Positions 53,869 to 64,000 of a stretch of 64,000 nt of DNA are shown here, one piece after another (the first letter of the stretch is position 1; each line of letters starts with the position of its first letter). A program made the position numbers and the translations under genes. The notes below the pieces were generated by a model. The model was not told the origin of the DNA. It did no database searches and saw only the letters and a program-made list of their open reading frames with translations. Origin of the DNA: Rhododendron vialii (taxonomy: Eukaryota; Streptophyta; Magnoliopsida; Ericales; Ericaceae); the NCBI RefSeq assembly GCF_030253575.1, contig NC_080558.1:24062611-24126610 (forward strand), read 5' to 3'.

Positions 53869-53964
53869 TTTAACAACCCGTAATTTTTATCATTAATAAT
53901 ATCATTTAAAAAATATTATTCGTAATAATAAAATTCTTTTCCTTAATAGATATATACGAATATA

Positions 53965-54235
53965 CTCCCTCCGTCCCTTTTTAAGTGTCCTGCTTCGTAA
54001 TTCCAACTTATTAAAAAGACATCATCATTATACCTTTCACATCAACTTTTTCCTCCACTTTTCCTACTTACCCATCATCATTACACTTTTACTCACTTAT
54101 TTTTTAAAATGGAATCTACTTTTAGGGACAAAATAGACAATTCACCAACTTTTACCCACTAACTTTACAAAATCGACACTTATTAAGGGACAGCCCAAAA
54201 TGGAATACCAGACTATAAATAAGGGACGGAGGGAG
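53965..54235. mobile_element. Stowaway MITE (Tc1/mariner type)
   Basis: Classic CTCCCTCCGTCCC left end and GGGACGGAGGGAG right end, flanked by TA on both sides. 271 bp, AT-rich, non-coding. Confidence 0.95.
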
Positions 54236-54280
54236 TAATTATCTTATCTTATTTATCTTATTTTTATTTTTTTTCCAATT

Positions 54281-54300
54281 TGCATGCATGCATGCATGCA
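54281..54300. repeat. (TGCA)n microsatellite
   Basis: TTGCATGCATGCATGCATGC, a short self-complementary tetranucleotide repeat. Confidence 0.85.
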
Positions 54301-54438
54301 CACTCCTTCCGTCTCTCATTCTCCTACTCAGTCTCTACTTCCTCCCTGATCATATATTCGTTCTTATCTCATCCATCTCAAAGCCCAAGAGATAGAATTT
54401 TCATTAATACAATCTTATCACCATCTTCAAAATTCTTC

Positions 54439-54449
54439 TATAAATACCC
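54439..54449 (+). promoter_or_regulatory. TATA box within the LTR-like segment
   Basis: TATAAATACCC followed about 35-100 bp later by a GA-rich leader (AGAGAGAGAAAGTGAG) that opens a short frame at 54572; this frame looks like LTR transcript, not a gene. Confidence 0.5.
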
Positions 54450-56715
54450 CATCACTTCGACCCTAGGGCACACCACGATACTCCCTACACCCCACCAGTC
54501 CAAAAGAGAAAAATCAGAGAAAACCAAGCTCTAATCCATGGAGTTTTAGAGAGAGAAAGTGAGAGAGAAAAATGGGTTTTGTACCAAGACCCAACCGAAA
54601 TCCAATTCGATCGTTTCAAACACCTTCTACGACCCCTAGCATCACCAAACACCCCTCAATTCGATCCCAAGGTTTTCCGATTAAAGAACTCGAAGTCTTC
54701 TTCTCCAAAATTCAAGATTCGTTTTTAAATCAATCCGATTCAATTCAAGGTATTATAATCCATTACAACCTCCTCTCTACGTATATTAAGTGTTTTTATG
54801 CTTAACCCAATAGCCCAAATGGACCCATGCATCGAAATCGGAGCGAAAAATGAAAAAAATCAAATCTGTCATCGAGTTTGCAGCCGCAAACTTCGGGCCA
54901 CAAGAACAAGGTTAGAGTTTGCGGTGGAATGCCTCGCCGCTATGTTGACCCGGTCCAACCTTGCGGCAAAAACCCCAGCCGCAAGGCCCGTTCGGTTTTG
55001 ATTAAAAATTATTTCGAATCGACTTTTCGACCACCCGAACCTCATTTTTGTCATCCGAACTATTTTTCCTAGACTTTTCATACCTCAAAGATAATACATT
55101 GTTAATATCATATTTTATTTATTTATTTATCTATTTATTAATTATTTATTCGTTATCTTTCAAGATTTTACAAACGAAAAATCTTTACGACCTTCCGAAG
55201 AACGTTTTGCCACCCATACTATTTTTCCTAGACTCCTCGCATCTCAAAGAAGATATCTTGTTAATTTCATTTTTTTTACTTAATTTACTATTTATTATTA
55301 TTTTTACAGTGTTTCCAATTAAAATTACCTTACGACCTTATAAACCTTATTATTAATGCCCGAGTAATTTTATTCAGACTCCTTACCTTCCGAAGATGAA
55401 ACGTTATTAACCTCGACCTATTTTATTCATTAAATAATTTATTATCCATTTATTTTACTTTCGACAACTTTTGTTAATATCTTTATTTAAAATAATCCTG
55501 CGACCCTCCGAACCCATCTTTTGACATTCAACTGGTTGCATAGGATCTTTAAGACTCTTATTAAGATCATGTTAATTATTCTAATATTTTTACCTAATTA
55601 ATGTATTTAATTAGTTTTTAATCAATCCAATTACTTAGAAATAATTAAAGAGAGTCTAGAAAAATATTTTTTCAAAAAAATTCTTTTAAAAAAAGTTCTT
55701 ATTTATTATCATCTTGGCCATACGAGATTAAGGGCAACGGCCCATTCATAAAAAGTTGCGTGATTGCATTGCTTACTAATTGTTTTGTTTATTATTTGAT
55801 TAATTGTATGTTGCATTACTACTTGATTTGAATGCTAGATTGGACCCTAGAGACATGGGGTGGTATGCGAAATAGAATTCACTTAGACGGTGCTAGGTAA
55901 TAAGATAAATTGAGAAGTTTTTCTTTTAAGAGATTATCTGCAGGCGAAATTTTGAGATGTGATGAGATTTATGATGAGATTGAAACTGGCGGGAGTCCAG
56001 TGACGAATTGATAGACTGGCGGAAGTCCAGTGATGATTGTGAAATAGTTTGTGAAGTGGTGTATAAGATAAACGAACCCTAGTTGTGATTTAGGCATGAT
56101 AAGCTTTCCATTTGTTGTAGTTATTGGGGTGCACACTCGGTATATAATTTAGGTGTATCTGCGACAGCAAAGGGAAGTGATCTCATGGGACCGAGCATGG
56201 CTAGCGGTTGGGGAGGAAAGATCTCGTGGATGAGATCTTAGATTTCATATTAGAATAATGAATAGTAATAAATTGGTGTTTGTAAATCTCTATTCTATTT
56301 TTCGCATATTTATTATCCTATTACTTGCTAGCTGTAAAGAAAGAGGGGTAGTTGGGTTGGATTATACTACGAGGTGAACTCTATCACTCAGGTACGGATT
56401 TCCTGGCATCCGTGCCAGATTTTGCAGAAAATCAACAAGAGACACAGAACCCCGAAGGCGAGCAGTTTTATGCAAAGGAGAATCTAGAGGTGGGAGCCGA
56501 GCCAAAAGATGTTTGGGATCCGTATCAAACATAGGAGTAGGCTCTGTACTCTGTCTATTTCTTTATCACAAAGGCTATTTTTAGTATTTCCACAGTGATT
56601 TGTAATAAATGAATCTTTATGTTGAACTATCTGTTTTGGATTTTTGAACTTTCATTTAATAAATTTTTCAGCAATTAATATTTAATACCTCCGAATTTAT
56701 TTCCAAAAATTGGGG

Positions 56716-59230
56716 CGTTACACTTGTGGACAGTGTGCCCGAAAAAATAGGGCGGATCGATGAGCGCGCTTTATTTTGGCAGATGATCGCTCAATTCAGA
56801 GTCGCCACTTGGGCTTGAAGATCTGACACCCAAGGAACCAAACTTGAAACGCTTGCTGCGCTGTTTGTTTTGAAAAAAGTGAAGGCACCAGTCCGTCATA
56901 ACCATAATTGGCTAAAAATTCAGAGAGGGGAAGGGTTTTAAGGCACCCTTCTCGCCCAATCCGGAGATCAGTCTTTACTTAGGCATTTTTGAAAAATGTT
57001 TGCAATTCTGTTTGATTAATCAATTTTTTAGCCAATTAGGGCGGGGAACAATTAAAGGGGATTTAAAGCTGTAACATGTTTGCAGGATGTGATAGAATAG
57101 CATGGATGGCAGTTAGTATAGGATGGAAACAGACTCCTGTGGGAGTTTAAACAAACTGGGAGGCCCTTGTTTTAGAATGACGTGCGCAGGAAGAAACCAG
57201 CATGCACTGAACAAGTCTTTGCATATTGTTTACTCCTGCGCGTGCAACTCCAAGACACGCGCACGCCGGTGAGCTCAAACCCACAGCTCTTATTCTCAAA
57301 CCCTCTGGGCTCTGGAAGGACCAGTGCACACCAAGGACAAACCACGCAGTTATAAGCAGCATAATATACAGTTTAAAGGCTATAAAGCCCTACAAATTAA
57401 TAAAACACCCCATAAACAGTGTGGGGACAAAATAATGGCCTAAGGCCGAGCTACCCGTGCAAGGCCACTAACTGGTCGGATGCAGTCTGGCGCGCGATGG
57501 AGCAAGTCTGTCGCGCGAGGGTGCGCTCTGGCGCGCGATGATTTGAGCCTTTTAACCAGTGTGTGGTTTACATATTTTTGGATTCTGTGACATGTCCAGA
57601 ATGATCCCAGGGGTACTCCTAAACATCAAAAACACAAATTAACTACAAACAAACTAGCAGTTTCTAACAAAGGAAAGCAGTAAACTGGTTTTTAACATGC
57701 TTAACAGTGATCTATATATAAATAAATACACAAAAACAGCAAGAAACCAATCCCCACGCGGTCCATTGCGCGATGAAGTGAGAGTGTCGCGCGCGTATAT
57801 GGCACCGTCGCGCGCTGGTTCTTGCCTCTACGATTTTTGAATCCTTGCCAGCTTTAGGACCAGGACTGGTATTGATTCTTAGCCTTGGCCCTGCCAGCCC
57901 CCTCAGGGATCAGAACAGAGAGCAAAACAAAGGTAACCTATACCTTTGGTTTTTGAGTTTGAATGATGTTTGAGCTTGGAGGTTGAAAATAGGATTTGAA
58001 GTGTTTATTTGAGTGGTTGATGCAAAGAACAAGGTAGCTTGTTGTTTGGTTGAGGTGTGAGAATGGTGGTGCGATGGTGTAACCCTTTGAAATTCTTGAA
58101 CCCTTTAAATGGATGAACAAATGTGGTATTTATAGGGAGAGAGGGAGGTGAATCTGGTTGGTGCAAGGAGAGGAGCTCAGCCTGTCCACGAGGCTGGCTG
58201 AGGTTTGCTTGGTGGTTAAGCTTACCAGCTGATAAAGGTGATGGGGACATCTTGGACCATCGCGCGATGGAGTCAGTCTGGTGCGCGATGGTGCGTCCTA
58301 GCGCGCGATGGTCAATGGTCAAGCTTTGACTGTTGACCACCACCTGGTAGTTTGACCATCGCACGATGGTTTCAGTTCGTCGCGCGATGGTGCGCCTCGG
58401 CGCGGGATGGTTGTGCCTTGGCGCGAGATGGTTGCGCCCTGGCGCGGGTGTACCACCTACTCACGCGTTGGTCAACGATCAAGCTTTGACCATTGACCAA
58501 CACTTGTCAAGTTGATCTACGCGCGCGGGCTCTCAACCAACGCGTACCAATAGGGTTTTTGGCTCGTTTGAAGTGGCTTAGGCTAGGTTAGGTTTAAAGG
58601 CTTTGCAAACACTCAAAGCTTAACCACGCTATCATTCCCGGGGTGTTCTTGATCCATTTCATCATTGGGGAATCAAAAACCGTAAGTAAACTAATTTGGA
58701 AGCCTAGATTAGGGTGTCTACAGTAGCCCCTCTTTGACGGCACTTAAATCACCATCGACTTGGTACAAGTAACGTCAAAGAATTCTAGACACCCCTCAAG
58801 GCAATCCAGAGCAGAGCATACTAGCAAAGTAGACTTGTAAACTTAAGGAACCTGATTGGTGGAATGGACGGGAGGTCCATTGCCGGGGGATGGAAGTAGA
58901 AGGGAACGAGTGAAACTCCGCTTGTTGATCGAATTTGGACAGGACAGGCTGTCACTGCAGATTTAGACGGGACAGGCCGTCGTTGCTGGGGATCAAGCTA
59001 TCCTCGGCACAAAGCATTCTAACAAACACGGGTAGGTCGTGTCAGACAGGTTGAATTCCATCTGTTACGAATTAGAGCCAATCTCCTTATCAAAGACCAT
59101 CCGAGACAGAGCAATAAGGCTGCTGGAATATGCGCGTGAAGCTAGACTGATGTAGAGGTAGTCGTTTGAGGCAGGCCGATGCGGACTCTCCTGGGGAATA
59201 ACTAGTTGTGGATGGGTGGACCATCCAATG
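56716..59230. other. Gene-free repeat-type sequence with a GCGCGATGG cluster
   Basis: No coding frame is convincing. The stretch after 56.76 kb (CAGAGTCGCCACTTGGG ... GACACCCAAGGAACC ... AAGGCACCCTTCTCGCCC) looks like the non-coding part of a dispersed plant retroelement. Repeated CGCGCGATGG words cluster at about 57490-57545, 57760-57815 and 58255-58450. From 58915, GGACAGGACAGGCTGTC words foreshadow the 72-bp array downstream. Confidence 0.5.
57480..58450. repeat. Dispersed GCGCGATGG motif cluster
   Basis: At least ten variants of (T/G)CGCGCGATGG occur, spaced unevenly, often followed by TGCGCC or GTCAGTCTG. Several sit beside a mirrored GACCATCGC. They are much more CpG-rich than the surrounding AT-rich DNA. 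Confidence 0.7.
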
Positions 59231-59239
59231 ATATTCTAA

Positions 59240-60620
59240 TTGTCGTTGGGGCCTAAAAAGGACGAATTCTAATCGTCATTGATGAAGTGGACACAGACGA
59301 TATTCTGATCGCCGTTGAAGTTGTGAACATGAACGATATTCTGATCGTCGTTGACGGATTGAAAGGACGATATGGCTGACCGTCGTTGATGATATGGCTG
59401 ACCATCGTTGAGGGATAACTGAGTCGGACGATATGGCTGACCGTCGTTGATGATATGGTTGACCATCGTTGAATGATTGAAATGGACGATATGGCTGACC
59501 GTCGTTGATGATATGGCTGACCATCGGGAATGACTGAGTCAGACGATATGGCTGACCGTCGTTGATGATATGGCTTACCATCGGGAATGATTGAGTCGGA
59601 CGATATGGCTGACCGTTGTTGATGATATGGCTGACCATCGTTGATGATATGGCTGACCATCGGGAATGACTGAGTCGGACGATATGGCTGACCGTCGTTG
59701 ATGATATGGTTGACCGTCGTTGATGATATGGCTGACCATCGAGAATGACTGAGTCGAACGATATGGCTGACCGTCGTTGATGATATGGTTGACCATCGTT
59801 GAATGATTGAAACGGACGATACGGCTGACCGTCGTTGATGATACGGCTGACCATCGTCGAATGATTGAAAGGGACGATATGGCTGACCATCGTTGATGAT
59901 ACGGCTGACCATTGTTGATGATACGGCTGACCATCGTCGAATGATTGAAACGGACGATATGGTTGACCGTCGTTGATGATACGGCTGACCATCGTGGAGT
60001 GATTGAAACGAATGATATGGCTAACCGTCGTTGATGATACGGCTGACCATCGTCGAATGATTGAAACAGACGATATGGATGACCGTCGTTGATGATACGG
60101 CTGACCATCGTCGAATGATTGAAAGGGACGATATGGCTGACCGTCGTTGATGATACGGCTGACCATCGTCGAATGATTGAAAGGGACGATATGGCTGACC
60201 GTCGTTGATGATACGGCTGACCATCGTGGAGTGATTGAAACGGATGATACGGCTGACCGTCGTTGATGATACGGCTGACCATCGTCGAATGATTGAAACG
60301 GACGATATGGATGACCGTCGTTGATGATACGGCTGACCATTGTCGAATGATTGAAAGGGGACGATATGGCTGACCGTCATTGATGATACGGCTGACCATC
60401 GTTGAGTGATTGAAACGGATGATATGGCTGACCGTCCTTGATGATACGGCTGACCATCGTCGAATGATTGAAACGGATGATATGGATGACCGTCGTTGAT
60501 GATACGGCTGACCATCGTCGAATGATTGAAAGGGGACGATATGGCTGACCGTCGTTGATGATACGGCTTACCATCGTTGAGTGATTGAAACGGACGATAT
60601 GGCTGACCGTCGTTGATTTG
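59240..60620. repeat. Tandem satellite, 58-bp unit, about 20 copies
   Basis: The unit reads GACGATATGGCTGACCGTCG, TTGATGATACGGCTGACCAT, CGTCGAATGATTGAAAGG (58 bp; units start for example at 60127 and 60185). Each unit holds two related half-units built on GAYGATAYGGCTGACC, and some copies have an extra or missing half. Copies before about 59360 are more diverged (GACGATATTCTGATCGTCG). The unit has no stop codon in any minus-strand frame, so long overlapping frames (up to 354 codons) appear; these are not genes. Confidence 0.95.
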
Positions 60621-60990
60621 GAGACGGGAAGATCAGTATGCAGAATGATCAAACCATTGAGAAATTGGACAAGACCGGCTGTCGTTGACTTGGAGACGGG
60701 AAGATCAGTGTGCAGAATGATCAAACCGTTGAGAAATTGGACAGGACCGGCTGTCGTTGATTCGGATGGGCGGATCATCAGTCTAAATGATCGGGCCATT
60801 GAGAAATTGGATAGGACCGGCTGTCGTTGACTTGGAGATGGGAAGATCAGTGCGTAGAATGATCAAACTGTTGAGAAATTGGACAGGACCGGCTGTCGTT
60901 GATTTGGCTGGGCGGATCATTAGTCTCAATGATCGGGCCGTTGAGAAATTGGACAGGACCTGCTGTCATTGATTTGGATGGGCGGATCAT
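60618..60990. repeat. Tandem array, 70-72-bp unit, about five copies
   Basis: Unit starts at about 60618, 60690, 60762, 60832, 60903 and (partial) 60973. Each carries TTGGAGACGGGAAGATCAGT, then AATGATCAAACCRTTGAGAA and ATTGGACAGGACCGGCTGTC, then GTTGA. Alternate copies have TTCGGATGGGCGGATCATCA in place of the first block, so a two-unit higher-order pattern exists. It joins the 58-bp array directly through a shared GTCGTTGA. Confidence 0.92.
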
Positions 60991-62220
60991 TCTTCAGGAT
61001 GAACATGCCGTTGTGGATTAGGTTGAATTTTGATCCCCCAAAGTGCATTCTAAGTGCCAGCAAAGTAGGACAACGAGGTTGTGTGCTTGATGATTACCAT
61101 GGCAAACGAAATAAGGAAAGTGGCATGTGGCATTCCCCCCCATACTTGCATTATCCCACAGAAGCGATTCCGGCATAGAATTTTCCTGCTTTAAACATTT
61201 GATATACACAATATGCAAAGATGTATACTAACAAAATACACAAATTGAAAATGCAGACCCTAGCTAAGGGCGGCTCCTAGGAGGACAACGATGCTTAAGG
61301 ACTATCACTGAGCTGCAGTACTTTATTGCCTTTTGCTTCTGAGATGCACACCCAGACAAAGAAACATTGAGTGGGCCGGTGTGCTCAATTGCTATTGTAA
61401 CGGCATTAGGACTGCACGCCCTTTCTTCGATGCTTGGTGTAGGGGGGATGAAAACAATTGGTACTTCGGATCAACTGGATTGCAACGGCTTATTCGTGCC
61501 TCTTCACCGGAACCCTAACTCGTCGTCTGAACCCTAATCTGCAAAATAGACAGGGGGTGAGTGCATCTTTGCCTCTCGTGGCAAAGGCCCTCCGATGCCT
61601 TTGTCAGTATCACGTACTAGCAGTTAAACCCTAATTATCAGTAGGAAAGCAAGAATGCAAAGTATTGCGTACCTTTTACCTCTAGGCTTACTCTATTTAT
61701 ATAGACATTCGGATGCTTGGCGCCCAAGCATCCCTATTGCCATAGGATTCCCAACTCGTATAGGAAACCCAGGATATCAAGGATTCTTGTTTCCTTTATT
61801 AGTTTAATAGAAAGGAGTTCTTTTTAGGATTCTTTTTCCTTTACTGGCCGGACATCCCATTCTCATTGGGTATCTTTCCCAGATCCTATATTCCTGGGAT
61901 CTTATTCCTTAACGGAATACCATTGTTTCTGGATTCTTCCAGAATGTTCCCCATGCTCCAACAATTTGATTGGAGTTCTTTCCTTGTTCGGCGATCTCGT
62001 TGCCGAACAGACTACCTGGACCAAGGACTTCACATGTAACTTGGTCCAAACGTAATCAGAATGTCTTTTATCTGCCGAACAGATAGTTTACACCAGTGAC
62101 TTGTCATGTCATTGGCCTTTATTTAGCCGAACAGATTGCATGGACCAAGGACTTCCCATATCATTGGTCCATATTGCTGTTCTTCATACTGCCCGGCGAT
62201 TAGTCCAGTCGTATTCACCA
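60991..62220. other. Non-coding stretch before the transposon gene
   Basis: A minus-strand TATA box (TCTATATAAATAGAG at about 61692-61706) and CCCTAA words suggest a promoter or LTR facing left. Three degenerate copies of a block with TGCCGAACAG and GGACCAAGGACTTC lie at about 62001, 62073 and 62123. I see no gene. Confidence 0.45.
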
Positions 62221-62221
62221 C

Positions 62222-64000
62222 GTGCTCCCAAACATCACGTGTTCGGCGACTAAGTGTATATGCTCGGGAATACCTCCCTACATTTGGGCGGCATTTAGGT
62301 CTGAGTATAGCATTCCTGATAACGTAGGACTCGAACTCGCCCCTCTAGGGGCAGATAGGGACGGTGGCTCATGGGATAGAATGTGTATCCCTATTGTGGC
62401 CATCGTCGAAGGCGGAGTCCGATTTCCCCTTCACCGATTACTCCGCCAGATCCTAAACTGGTTTCGTCTTACCCCCATGCAAGTATCAACAAACGTCTTT
62501 AGGTTGATAATGGGTGTAATAGCTTTGAATAGGATTCTGGGAACCCAGTTAGGAATTTGGGATATTCAGTGGTGGTACAGTATTGTACTAAACCCTGAAT
62601 ATAACACTTATTACTTCAAAGTTAGAAGGGTCGACAAGCGTCTCGTGCTAAACCTGCCAGACTCCGCTCGGGATCATGAGATCGATTTCCTTTACGTCAC
62701 TGGAGCCTTTGAGCCTCTAGGAGAGGATGGTCAGGTGGTGGGTCTCCACTGCCCCCATATATGGGGATACCCACGTATGCTCCTTATTTTTTTTTGATCT
62801 TTGCAATTTGTTCGTTTACTGCTTTCTCGTAGCTTTCTATGTGTCTAATTTTGGTTTCATAACTCCGATCTTGCAGCTGAAAACGTCAACAAACGTCCTA
62901 GACGAGAGCCTAGCTACGTCCGAGCAGAGGACATCAACAAAATCCTTAAATATAAAGGCGAACCTGGTACTTCAACAGCTGGTCGGGGCTGGAACGCCGA
63001 CGTGCTTCTTGGGGTACGATCCTTCGTACAGAGGGGTCATCGACAGAAGACTTGCCCACCCCAGCACTAGTGCTGCGTCTACATCCACTGCTCCCCAACC
63101 ACGCAATTCAAGGCTACAAGCTGGTGTCACTCTTGCCGGTCAGTCAGGCGAAATTGCTATTCCTGACGGTGTACCTCAAACACGCGTGGTACTCAGAAGA
63201 TCTGGTCGTAGGCAAGTCATTGCCGAACAACAACCCGTTCCTCTCTAAATTACCAGTCAGTCGTCCTCATCCGGATACTCTCAATCACCTCCAACCCCAG
63301 GTACGATGACGCGCCAACCCATTAACCTCAGTTCTTTACTCACTGTCTCCTCACGGGGACGTGGTGCTACCAATAGGGTAGCATCAACTGGCGCCCCTCC
63401 CCCACGCTCACGTCGCAACAGGGGGGGATCTGCAAGATCGTCATCTTCTCCTCGGGAACAAGATAGTCCCGTTGAGGCTACCGATGCTCATCGGGACAAA
63501 CGTCCCAGGAGCGAAGAAACCGGAGACGTCCTTACCCAAACCACTATTTTAGTCTAGCAACCCCCTTCTTCAAGTACTCCAGTGCTTCCTGAAAGCTGGA
63601 CCCCCAATCTCATTAGGGGTGATCGGCCTGTTCACATTGGGGACAGTGCCAGCTCTTCGGAAACAGCACTCGCCCTTGCCCAAGGTCTACTGCTTCCTGT
63701 AGACATGCAGAAGGAGTCTGAGGCTGCACCTGATCGGCTTGTCTCCACTGGACTCGTCAGTGGTATCAAGGTAATGTGACTTAATCTTTTCATATAAGTC
63801 TTTATTATGTATATTTCGTATGCCACATATCATATATTGCTACACCTGTCACTTACCATTCGGTGTTTTTGCCAGTTCATTCAAAAAATGGTCACACTGG
63901 GCCAGAAGTTCCAGGATGCAGATAATGAAAGGATCTCGCTATTGAACAACAACACAAGACTGCTCCGTACCATTACCAGATTAGAGAGAGAGAGAGAGAT
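62222..64000 (+). pseudogene. Putative gypsy-type transposon protein (Transposase_28-like), partial and probably broken
   Basis: The first exon-like frame (62222-62774) contains VEGGVRFPLHRLLRQILNWF and a following LTPMQVSTNVFRLIMGVIAL segment, then FKVRRVDKRLVLNL. This matches the layout of plant proteins labelled putative gypsy-type transposon (PF04195-like: FPLHPF...L...G(I/L)(T/A)P.QL.PN.WR). A GT...AG intron (62775-62876) leads to a basic segment (ENVNKRPRREPSYVRAED) that meets a TAG at 63068. Low-complexity Ser/Arg frames follow at 63306-63557. The frame at 63582-63776 (LAQGLLLPVDM) and, after another intron, 63873-64000 (a coiled-coil start) resemble the usual C-terminus. It continues past the window. 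Stops between the pieces suggest decay or missed introns. Confidence 0.5.

Larger units (their letters stand above)
53867..56715 (+). repeat. Probable LTR (solo or orphan) of a Ty3-type element
   Basis: The segment opens TGTTTAACAACCCGTAATTT and closes CCAAAAATTGGGGCGTTACA, end motifs typical of plant Ty3/Gypsy LTRs. It contains a strong TATA box (54439-54449), a GA-rich leader, long non-coding sequence and a doubled CTGGCGG(G/A)AGTCCAGTGA motif near 55.99-56.03 kb. A Stowaway MITE has inserted in it. No second LTR is in the window, no primer site follows directly, and no exact target duplication was found, so the borders are approximate. Confidence 0.42.

Noticed and set aside
54572..55081. 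Short open frames after the TATA box in the LTR-like block
   Set aside because: Composition and ends fit an LTR transcript leader; no domain and no splice extension.
59253..60515. Long overlapping minus-strand open frames (219, 354, 274 and 164 codons)
   Set aside because: They are frame products of the 58-bp tandem satellite: all three frames give the same repeated peptide, with no start context, introns or non-repeat domain.
62136..62327. 63-codon open frame overlapping the transposon gene start
   Set aside because: It lies in the promoter repeats and in another frame from the domain-bearing one.

Overview
This is nuclear DNA of a flowering plant, most likely a eudicot. The genes are rich in introns with GT...AG borders. 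They encode plant families: a nucleobase-ascorbate transporter, an O-fucosyltransferase, a brassinosteroid-type GSK3 kinase, a RING-CH protein and cytosolic ribosomal protein L11. Intergenic DNA is AT-rich and full of Ty1/Copia, LINE, hAT, Mutator and Stowaway remnants. I cannot name the species.

Layout. 1-3.5 kb: intergenic, with a possible solo LTR and a CT-rich leader. 3.9-9.3 kb (+): 14-exon NAT transporter (524 aa). 9.8-16.0 kb (-): a LINE remnant split by a small MITE, which is itself split by a 4.75-kb Copia element. 16.1-20.9 kb (-): 10-exon O-fucosyltransferase (602 aa), convergent with the NAT gene. 21-25.3 kb: repeats, including a dead Copia RNase H piece and two MITEs. 25.3-32.5 kb (+): 12-exon clade II GSK3/SHAGGY kinase (379 aa). 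32.5-41 kb: gene-free and packed with palindromic MITEs, two of them with convincing target-site duplications. 41.0-44.8 kb (+): two-exon RING-CH membrane protein (224 aa) with a LINE in its intron. 47.0 kb (+): tRNA-Glu(CTC), 177 bp upstream of the L11 start codon. 47.3-50.8 kb (+): RPL11 (182 aa, 5 exons). 51.7-53.9 kb: a LINE tail, then a broken, virus-like (caulimovirid-type) leader and movement-protein segment. 53.9-56.7 kb: a likely LTR carrying a Stowaway MITE. 56.7-61.2 kb: gene-free satellite zone (a GCGCGATGG-rich stretch, a 58-bp array and a 72-bp array). 62.2-64.0 kb (+): start of a gypsy-type transposon gene that runs off the window.

The five host genes are unrelated housekeeping, signalling, transport and glycosylation genes and do not form a functional cluster. 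The most unusual non-genic features are the satellite zone at 59.2-61.0 kb, the three-level nested insertion at 9.8-16.0 kb and the endogenous virus-like fragment at 52.1-53.9 kb. Exon borders were placed by eye from reading frame, splice dinucleotides and family conservation. No database search was run.
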